This document shows positions 1-4,858 of a stretch of 5,507 nt of DNA, in pieces. Below the pieces are notes generated by a model. That model had not been told where the DNA came from, searched no databases, and was given only the letters and a program-made list of their open reading frames with translations. Positions within the stretch are counted from its first letter, which is position 1, and each line of letters begins with the position of its first letter. This stretch comes from an uncultured Acidimicrobiia bacterium (lineage in GTDB: Bacteria; Actinomycetota; Acidimicrobiia; Spongiisociales; JAENVV01). Where the stretch lies: assembly GCA_905480085.1 (NCBI GenBank), contig CAJQPD010000338.1, forward strand, positions 1-5,507, given 5' to 3'. A program made the translations under genes and the position numbers.

Positions 1-595
1 CGCTCCATGCGACCAGAAACCCGGCCGCGTCAAACCACGACTGGCTGATCCGATCGTCGAGCACCTCACGTGTCCACGATCCATTCTCGGGATGATCGAG
101 AAAGGCCCGGTTGTTGAGCTCAATCCATGCCTCCTCATCAACACCGACCTCGAAGGGGCGAATCTCGGCGTCGGACGGAGCCGGCCAGGAGGCGCCTAGC
201 GGCAGGCTGATCCTCATCTGGCGGAGTTCTCGCTCCTGGACGAACCCGAACTGATGGAGATGCGAGGCCACCCCGGCCTGATACACCCAGATGCGAATCG
301 AGTTGGCCCGCCGTATCGACGCGTCACGAATCGCCTGCTCGACCAACACGTCCAGCACCCCGAGCGACCGGCGAAGTGGATGCGTCGCCAGTTCCAACGC
401 CCACACGCCTTCGGCACTGGGCACCAGTTGACTGAATCCCACGAGGTCACCGTCATGTTCGACGAGCTTCGCCACCGATTCGGTGTTATCACCCCGAAGT
501 AGCGCCAGGTACTTGTGTTCGCCGATCGGCCAGTGCTCGTCCGATTCGAAACACAGCTGGAATAACCCCTCCAAACCTGCCATGTCATCAGGCAT
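1..595 (-). CDS. mshD: Mycothiol synthase (mycothiol acetyltransferase), C-terminus cut by window edge
   Basis: MshD transfers an acetyl group from acetyl-CoA to cysteinyl-glucosaminyl-inositol, the last step of mycothiol synthesis in the cytoplasm. The 198 visible residues cover an N-terminal GNAT domain (about 1-133) and the start of a second, catalytic GNAT domain (from about 143), the tandem layout of MshD. The clearest signature is in the second domain: NNRAF at 161-165, HPENGSWT at 168-175 (family: HPEQGxWT) and WFDAAGFLVA at 187-196. The family is usually about 300 residues, so roughly 100 lie beyond base 1. I chose the ATG at 593-595; an in-frame ATG at 581-583 (Met5) and a TTG at 614-616 are alternatives, and none has a clear ribosome binding site. 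An in-frame TAG lies just upstream of the TTG. The N-terminal domain's CoA loop is weak (RRSLGVL, 75-81). The gene is divergent from the patatin gene. Confidence 0.88.
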   Translation of the reverse strand, partial: MPDDMAGLEGLFQLCFESDEHWPIGEHKYLALLRGDNTESVAKLVEHDGDLVGFSQLVPSAEGVWALELATHPLRRSLGVLDVLVEQAIRDASIRRANSIRIWVYQAGVASHLHQFGFVQERELRQMRISLPLGASWPAPSDAEIRPFEVGVDEEAWIELNNRAFLDHPENGSWTREVLDDRISQSWFDAAGFLVAWS

Positions 596-724
596 TAGGA
601 CTGGACGGACTAGCAACTACAACACCACTGCATCCAGCCACTTTACCGAGCGGCTCGAAGTTCGAAGAACCACCGCAGCCAAGAAGAAGTCAGACAGGGG
701 TCATCGAGTAGTAGCCTCACGGAC
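596..724. other. Divergent intergenic region between mshD and the patatin-like gene
   Basis: This 129-bp spacer must hold the promoters of both flanking genes if neither is read from elsewhere. The plus strand has a TANNNT element near the patatin start (separate entry). On the minus strand I find no convincing -35/-10 pair for mshD. A short palindromic patch (CGAAGTTCG and TTCGAA, about 656-665) is present but does not match the actinobacterial LexA box. No RNA gene is visible. Confidence 0.5.
712..717 (+). promoter_or_regulatory. Possible -10 element of a leaderless patatin transcript
   Basis: TAGCCT fits the TANNNT pattern of actinobacterial -10 boxes. It ends 7 nt before the ATG at 725, which would put the transcription start at or next to the start codon. 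This agrees with the lack of a good ribosome binding site before that ATG. There is no recognisable -35 at 16-18 bp (GTCAGA is the best), and a TANNNT match is easily found by chance. Confidence 0.3.
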
Positions 725-1684
725 ATGAGCAGGGTAGGACTGGTCCTCGGTGGCGGGGGCGTTACGGGTGCGTCATACGAGATGGCCGCCCTCATGGCGA
801 TCGAGATGGCAACCGGCTGGAATCCGAACACTTCGGACGTGATTGTCGGAACCTCGGCGGGCGCCTTTGTCGGCGGAATCGTGCGGTCCAATCGTCTGGA
901 GCTCTCGAGCCTTGTCAAACCAGGAGACAACCATGGTGACGTGGCTGCCCGAATTTCCAAGCAGTTGTTCCGCCCAACCAAATCAGGCTTCGGTGTCAGC
1001 CGCTGGGTACGCCACGGACTGGTTCCAGGGCTACGAAGTCCGGGTCTACGCCTGATACTCGGATCGCCTGGCATGTACGACTCAGATGCCATCGCCGAGT
1101 GGATGGAGTATCACGTCGAAGAGGCTGCACACGGATGGCCCGATCGGCCACTCCTGATACCTGCCTACGAACTCGAAGGTCGCAGACGAGTGGTGTTTGG
1201 CTCGGACGAGGCAGACAAAGTCACGTTGGCCGAGGCAGTGGCGGCATCATCGGCGGTTCCTATGATTTTTTCCCCGTTCCGATTGAACGGGTCAACGTTT
1301 GTCGACGGCGGCGTACTTTCAGGGACCCACGCCGACCTCGTCCTGGGGAGTTCAACACCGCTTGACCTTGTCCTCATTCTGGCACCGATGGCCGCCACCG
1401 AAAAGCGCCTTCGCGCCACTCCAGTAGAGAACCTGCTCGACCGGGTCGGTCAAACAGCCCTTGAGAACGAGCTGAGCGCCATACGTGAGGAATGGCCCGA
1501 CACCGATATTGTGGTTCTGCGCCCGGAACCCAACGTACTGGCGAAAATGCGTCCAAATCCGATGAAACCAGAATTGGCCGTTCCCAGCTTCATTCAGACG
1601 CTCACTTCGATGACCACCAAGTTGGCCCATTCGAGCGTGTGGGACAAGCTGCATCGCCACCTGACCGCTGGCAGGGTCGCTTAG
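725..1684 (+). CDS. Patatin-like phospholipase / lipid acyl hydrolase
   Basis: The 319-residue protein is a patatin-fold serine hydrolase that probably cleaves acyl esters of phospholipids or neutral lipids; the true substrate cannot be read from the sequence. All core elements are present: an N-terminal beta strand and glycine-rich oxyanion loop (VLGGGGVTGASYE, 7-19), the nucleophile elbow GTSAG with Ser44, and the DGG motif with Asp194 completing the Ser-Asp dyad. An AVAASSAVP segment at 171-179 matches the helix that usually precedes the DGG region. There is no signal peptide or membrane helix, so it is likely cytoplasmic or peripheral at the membrane. The ATG at 725 is preferred because the oxyanion loop begins eight residues in, as is usual for bacterial patatins. 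It appears to be a single-gene unit: divergent from mshD and convergent with the M15 lipoprotein gene 86 bp downstream. Confidence 0.93.
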   Translation: MSRVGLVLGGGGVTGASYEMAALMAIEMATGWNPNTSDVIVGTSAGAFVGGIVRSNRLELSSLVKPGDNHGDVAARISKQLFRPTKSGFGVSRWVRHGLVPGLRSPGLRLILGSPGMYDSDAIAEWMEYHVEEAAHGWPDRPLLIPAYELEGRRRVVFGSDEADKVTLAEAVAASSAVPMIFSPFRLNGSTFVDGGVLSGTHADLVLGSSTPLDLVLILAPMAATEKRLRATPVENLLDRVGQTALENELSAIREEWPDTDIVVLRPEPNVLAKMRPNPMKPELAVPSFIQTLTSMTTKLAHSSVWDKLHRHLTAGRVA

Positions 1685-1770
1685 ACGCCGTCCTGGTCTG
1701 GCCAATTCTGTTGGGTCGACGTTCTCGATTTCCGACATTGGAGTATCCCACGGTCTCCGGACGGGACCTC

Positions 1771-2658
1771 CTAGTTTCCGCTCTGACTGAAATGCATCCA
1801 GTCCTTGAGGGAGCTCCAGTTCCCACCCCAGCCCCAGCCGATCGATGCAAAAGCGGTATCAACGACTCCTCCGCCAGTGATGATGCCAGGTTCAGCGAGT
1901 TCCCTGTCGGTGTAATACGAAGCCAGCTCAGGCAGAACGAGGTCACCCTTCACATACGGATTTTGAAAGGGATTCACGTCGATAGCTTGACCGTACGCGT
2001 GCTGGGACCAATTAGTCCCCCCGGTGGCCGCCCGGCATACAAACGAGGTGGTGTTGTTTCCGTCACCGGTTGGCAGCAGGTCCAACTCGGGTGCCGCGAC
2101 GACCCGCATCTCCTCGATCGGATACCGTGCTTCATACAAAGCGGCAAATACCCCCACAATGTCGTCGGCGACCGCCCGGTTCACGATCAATTCGCCAGTG
2201 TGGACGAGCCCATCGAAGCCAACATGTGAGACGGTAACGTACGCAAGATCATCCGCAGCTACCGGACAGTCGACCGTCAACGTCGATCGGGCCAACACGT
2301 CGTCGGGGATCGATCCGATCGTCGAGGCGAACGCTGCCGACTCGGGGGGCGCCAGGATGTCGATCGTCCCGAATGCCCGCCCAATGAGCTCGGGCGGCGT
2401 GGGTTGAACTTCACCAAATCCTCCCTCCGCAACAGGAAGGGCGATGGTCCCCAACCAAACCGGTCGACCGTACAGGTCCAGGAGCGAGGTCGTGGTCGTC
2501 GGCATCGCCACAGTCGTCCGGGCCGAGGACATAGTGACGTTCGGGACCGTACTTCGCTGAGTTGGGGTCGAAGAGAGCGTCGATCCTGGCGAGACACCGA
2601 ACTCCGACCCGGAACAGGCCACCACGACCAACAGAACCGAAATGAATCGCACCCGCAT
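1771..2658 (-). CDS. Lipoprotein, peptidase M15-type D,D-carboxypeptidase-like
   Basis: This 295-residue protein is probably a zinc peptidase acting on peptidoglycan stem peptides outside the membrane. It opens with a short lipoprotein signal peptide: Arg2/Arg4, a hydrophobic run, and the lipobox VVAC with Cys15 as the lipidated residue. A Ser/Thr/Pro-rich linker (about 23-60) follows and likely holds the domain away from the membrane. The C-terminal catalytic part has SxHxxGxAxD (Ser218, His220, Asp227) followed by NP, then GWGWGGNW (274-281) and the closing DWMHF, where His289 is the third zinc ligand and Asp286 the likely general base. This is the pattern of the VanY/M15_4 (PF13539) group. 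The start is well fixed: an in-frame TAG lies one codon upstream (2662-2664), and the signal peptide begins at this ATG. It diverges from the DUF6159-type gene. Whether it trims D-Ala or cuts a cross-bridge is not visible. Confidence 0.9.
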   Translation of the reverse strand: MRVRFISVLLVVVACSGSEFGVSPGSTLSSTPTQRSTVPNVTMSSARTTVAMPTTTTSLLDLYGRPVWLGTIALPVAEGGFGEVQPTPPELIGRAFGTIDILAPPESAAFASTIGSIPDDVLARSTLTVDCPVAADDLAYVTVSHVGFDGLVHTGELIVNRAVADDIVGVFAALYEARYPIEEMRVVAAPELDLLPTGDGNNTTSFVCRAATGGTNWSQHAYGQAIDVNPFQNPYVKGDLVLPELASYYTDRELAEPGIITGGGVVDTAFASIGWGWGGNWSSLKDWMHFSQSGN

Positions 2659-2701
2659 ACGCTACCGCCAACCGAATCCAATCCACCACGAAACACCCTC
2701 A

Positions 2702-2730
2702 TTGACGTAGGGTGAAGCGGTCGCTGTTAT
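2702..2730 (+). promoter_or_regulatory. Sigma70-type (housekeeping) promoter for the DUF6159-type gene
   Basis: TTGACG (2702-2707, 5 of 6 to TTGACA) is followed after exactly 17 bp by TGTTAT (2725-2730, 4 of 6 to TATAAT, with the key A and final T kept). Transcription would begin near 2737, leaving a leader of about 23 nt that contains the ribosome binding site. It is the best promoter match I see in the window. Confidence 0.6.
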
Positions 2731-2749
2731 TCGCTCAACCCAACCAACC

Positions 2750-2754
2750 AGGAG
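2750..2754 (+). promoter_or_regulatory. Ribosome binding site that decides the DUF6159-type start
   Basis: AGGAG lies 5 nt before the ATG at 2760, an ideal Shine-Dalgarno spacing. It argues against the in-frame ATG at 2712, which lies inside the predicted promoter and would add 16 residues without membrane or family character. Confidence 0.85.
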
Positions 2755-2759
2755 AACTT

Positions 2760-3572
2760 ATGGGCAGGATTCGCAACACCATCGCACTCGCCAAAGCGTC
2801 CTGGCAGGTATTGCTGGCCGACCGCGAACTCGTCTGGCTCCCCGTTCTGTCGGGCCTGGCGGCCACGGTGATGGGTGCAACATTCATCCTGCCGGTTGCA
2901 CTTACGTCCGGTGACGGTTCCCTGGCATGGGTCGCCGCCGCGGCGTTCTACTTCACGACGAGCTTCGTCGTCATTTTCTTCAACACCGCGCTCGTCAGCG
3001 CAGCCCACGAGCGCCTCTCGGGGGGAGATCCCACCATCGGTTCGGCGCTCTCCGCGGCCAGATCGCACCTTCCGGCCATCATCGGCTGGGCGGCAATCAG
3101 CGCAACCGTTTCAGCCATTCTCAAGGCCATCGAAGAGCGGGCCGGGATAATCGGATCAATCGTGTCATCGATCGCCGGTCTTGCCTGGACGCTCGTGACC
3201 TTCCTGGTCATTCCGGTCTATGTCATCGAGGGCGCCGGGGTGGTCGAATCGATTAAACGGTCCGCCAGCCTCTTCAAGCAAACCTGGGGCGAGAACATGG
3301 CAGCCAATGTCGGATTCGGAATCATCGGATTCCTGGCCATCTTGCCGTTCGTGTTGATTGCCGTCCTGACCATCGTCAGCCAGATTGCCGGCCTAGCCAT
3401 TGCCGGCGTCATCTTCGCTTTGCTCGGAATCGTGGCGGTAACGGTCGTGATTTCGACCTTATCCGGCATCTTCCAAACTGCCCTCTACATGTACGCCTCA
3501 TCCGGGATCGTCCCGGCCGCCTTTGTCAATGCCGACCTCCCTGGTGCCTTCCGACCCAAGCGCCGAAAGTAG
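2760..3572 (+). CDS. DUF6159-type multi-pass membrane protein
   Basis: This 270-residue integral membrane protein has no known function. From this start it reads: a short amphipathic N-terminus (MGRIRNTIALAKASWQVL), then about six hydrophobic segments near residues 26-48, 56-81, 105-121, 129-155, 184-207 and 210-237, and a very basic tail (FRPKRRK). Features I recognise as family-typical are the opening GRIRNT...AKASW...L..D+ELVWLP, FFNTALVSAAHERLSGGDPT after the second helix, the IPVYVIEG segment, and SIKRSASLFKQTWGEN before the fifth helix. The start at 2760 rests on the AGGAG at 2750-2754. It stands alone, divergent from the lipoprotein gene and convergent with the operon to its right, with its own predicted promoter. 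Family assignment is from memory of sequence style; the membrane topology is directly visible. Confidence 0.88.
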   Translation: MGRIRNTIALAKASWQVLLADRELVWLPVLSGLAATVMGATFILPVALTSGDGSLAWVAAAAFYFTTSFVVIFFNTALVSAAHERLSGGDPTIGSALSAARSHLPAIIGWAAISATVSAILKAIEERAGIIGSIVSSIAGLAWTLVTFLVIPVYVIEGAGVVESIKRSASLFKQTWGENMAANVGFGIIGFLAILPFVLIAVLTIVSQIAGLAIAGVIFALLGIVAVTVVISTLSGIFQTALYMYASSGIVPAAFVNADLPGAFRPKRRK

Positions 3573-3575
3573 TGA

Positions 3576-3767
3576 CCCGCATCGAAATGGTTCCCTACCG
3601 GCCCGAGCGGCCTGCCTAATTCGAGGCTTGTCTGCCAAAAGATCGCAGTCGACGACTTCGACAATGACCATTTGGCCAACCGATTCGAGGTCATTGACGT
3701 GACCATGGCCGAAGCCTGGGAGTGGGCTGACCGGGTCAAATGGGCTTGCGGGCTCTCAAACGCCTGA
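3576..3767 (+). pseudogene. Possible remnant of a YCII-like protein C-terminus
   Basis: A 63-residue open stretch follows the tandem stops of the DUF6159-type gene and ends at a TGA (3765-3767). No ATG, GTG or TTG start precedes its protein-like part, so it cannot be an ordinary intact gene. The stretch RFEVIDVTMAEAWEWADRV near its end resembles the C-terminal strand-helix of YCII/DGPF-domain proteins (pattern: hhIDVxxLDEALEWAxRhP), but the usual closing VEVRPh strand is missing. A worn gene tail is one explanation; chance coding-like composition is another. Confidence 0.22.
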
Positions 3768-3794
3768 GCAACTGGTGACCGATGCTTACCCCGG

Positions 3795-4112
3795 CTATTG
3801 GGAGTCCGGTGGTCGCCCGCCCCGGCGAGGTTTGAGGATGAACCCCGTGGCCGAGCTGACGATTGCCACGCCAACTCCCCACAGCACCAAGCGCGGGGCT
3901 GCGATCAGAACGATAGCCAGTACGACGACGCCTACCCATACGGACCGGGGCACTTGCCTGGCGTTGGGGAGGACCAGCCAGATCGCTCCAAGGACGACGC
4001 TGGACCGGATGAACACGCCGCCGAGGTTCTCGTCGCCCGCCGGCAATAACATCAAGACCACCCCCGAAACGAATAGGACCAGACTGAAGATTCCCAGCGC
4101 CATGCGATTCAT
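3795..4112 (-). CDS. Small four-helix membrane protein, family unknown
   Basis: I do not recognise this 105-residue protein. It has about four hydrophobic segments, near residues 5-24, 32-49, 56-72 and 73-92, joined by very short loops, and a hydrophilic basic tail (KPRRGGRPPDSQ). The tail should be cytoplasmic by the positive-inside rule, which with four crossings would put the N-terminus inside as well. The ATG at 4110-4112 is preferred over the in-frame ATG at 4101-4103 because it has AAGGGG 5 nt upstream. It begins 9 nt after the sulfotransferase-like stop, so it is almost certainly the last gene of that operon. Nothing visible gives it a catalytic role; a membrane anchor or partner for the two enzymes, or an unrelated passenger, are both possible. 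Confidence 0.78.
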   Translation of the reverse strand: MNRMALGIFSLVLFVSGVVLMLLPAGDENLGGVFIRSSVVLGAIWLVLPNARQVPRSVWVGVVVLAIVLIAAPRLVLWGVGVAIVSSATGFILKPRRGGRPPDSQ

Positions 4113-4117
4113 TCCAA

Positions 4118-4123
4118 CCCCTT
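4118..4123 (-). promoter_or_regulatory. Ribosome binding site overlapping the upstream stop codon
   Basis: AAGGGG on the minus strand lies 5 nt before the ATG at 4112, and its two As are the last two bases of the TAA that ends the sulfotransferase-like gene. This supports both the chosen start and translational linkage of the two genes. Confidence 0.65.
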
Positions 4124-4850
4124 ACGACGCTGCTGTGATCGCATACGACAGCAACCGTTCATACTGCGGCAGGCACGCTCGGTACAGATCCAGCAGATGA
4201 TCTGGCACCTCGGTTCGGATAGGACGCGGCTCCCCGAAGCCGGTGGTCGCATGGACGCTGGTGTACCAGTATTTTGCCCATACCCCGTCTTCTGGTTTCG
4301 GTCCCGACGGCCACTCGAGCATGTGAGGGTCCCATTCGAGATCCAGCTTCTCACAAAGGACCCGCAACAGCCCCTCGGGGTCAGCGAGCACCGACGGGGC
4401 GACCACGACCACCGGCTCCTGGCCATGGTCGATCAACCAGTCCAAGATGGCAGTCTGGTACTCATAGCCGGTATCTCGCAGCGTCGGAGGGCCGGTCATC
4501 CCGGCTTCAAGCGACACCAACTGATCAGCCGGCGGGCGGCACAATATGAAGTTCCGAAGGCCACCAAGAAGGTCGAGACCGAGGCCTTCGGTGTGGTGGG
4601 CCATGTTTTTGAAGAACCGGACCTCGTCGACGGTTTCCGCATGCATATCGGCGATCACAGAGTCGGCTTCGCAGTCCATGGCAGCGACGACCTCGTGCAC
4701 TCCGGGGTGCGCTACCCCCGCAACTCTGGTCAGGTAGCTCCCGTACAGTGGCTCGTCATAAACGCGAGTGTCAGAGCGCTGTCGAAACGAATACATCAGG
4801 GCCGTAGAAATGTTGCGCGGCCCGGACCACATTGAAATGTTGCGGGTCAC
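4122..4850 (-). CDS. Sulfotransferase-fold P-loop protein, partner of the adjacent aminotransferase-like protein
   Basis: This 242-residue protein belongs to the group of small sulfotransferase-like proteins found with class IV aminotransferases. Residues 8-18 (WSGPRNISTAL) occupy the place of the 5'-phosphosulfate loop. DEPLY at 32-36 and FFKNMAHH at 79-86 are strongly family-like. ILCRPPADQLVSL at 102-114 fits the 3'-phosphate motif, with Arg105 and Ser113 at the usual 8-residue spacing, although the common RDP is RPP here. If active it would move a sulfuryl group from PAPS to an unknown acceptor, but no activity is established from sequence alone. The start is GTG (4848-4850), which overlaps the aminotransferase-like stop as GTGA; the ATG at 4830-4832 (Met7) is an alternative but would leave only one residue before the P-loop. 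It is a cytoplasmic protein with no signal or membrane helix. Confidence 0.85.
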   Translation of the reverse strand: MTRNISMWSGPRNISTALMYSFRQRSDTRVYDEPLYGSYLTRVAGVAHPGVHEVVAAMDCEADSVIADMHAETVDEVRFFKNMAHHTEGLGLDLLGGLRNFILCRPPADQLVSLEAGMTGPPTLRDTGYEYQTAILDWLIDHGQEPVVVVAPSVLADPEGLLRVLCEKLDLEWDPHMLEWPSGPKPEDGVWAKYWYTSVHATTGFGEPRPIRTEVPDHLLDLYRACLPQYERLLSYAITAAS

Positions 4851-4858
4851 CGGTCACC
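4845..4858. repeat. Tandem 7-bp repeat at the stop/start overlap
   Basis: Two perfect copies of GGTCACC (plus strand) lie head to tail across the last codons of the aminotransferase-like gene and the GTGA overlap. Gaining or losing one unit would not place the two genes in one frame, so I see no fusion switch here. It is probably incidental. Confidence 0.9.

Noticed and set aside
214..588. 124-codon minus-strand frame inside mshD, starting at an ATG at 588
   Set aside because: It is out of frame with the MshD signature and its translation is Trp/Arg/Ser-rich. The adjacent frame carries the tandem GNAT motifs and runs to the window edge.
655..671. CGAAGTTCG/TTCGAA palindromic patch as a LexA (SOS) box
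   Set aside because: The half-site spacing does not fit the CGAAC-N4-GTTCG pattern, and neither flanking gene is a typical SOS gene.
1685..1770. Terminator hairpin between the convergent patatin and M15 genes
   Set aside because: Only 4-bp stems (for example GGTC...GACC near 1752-1768) could be found, with no T-run, which is too weak to call.
1492..2229. 245-codon plus-strand open frame running through the patatin end and the M15 gene
   Set aside because: It spans two convergent genes that both have intact catalytic motifs, and its own translation has no domain features.
2712..2759. N-terminal extension of the DUF6159-type protein
   Set aside because: The strong ribosome binding site at 2750-2754 and family-like beginning MGRIRNT favour the start at 2760, and the extension overlaps the predicted promoter.
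3485..3874. 129-codon minus-strand frame covering the 3573-3794 spacer
   Set aside because: It overlaps the ends of two better-supported genes and has no recognisable motif, and its composition is typical of a shadow frame.
4197..4835. 212-codon plus-strand open frame opposite the sulfotransferase-like gene
   Set aside because: It has low-complexity Arg/Pro/Gly/His-rich translation without family motifs, lies fully antisense to a motif-rich gene, and such shadows are common in GC-rich DNA.
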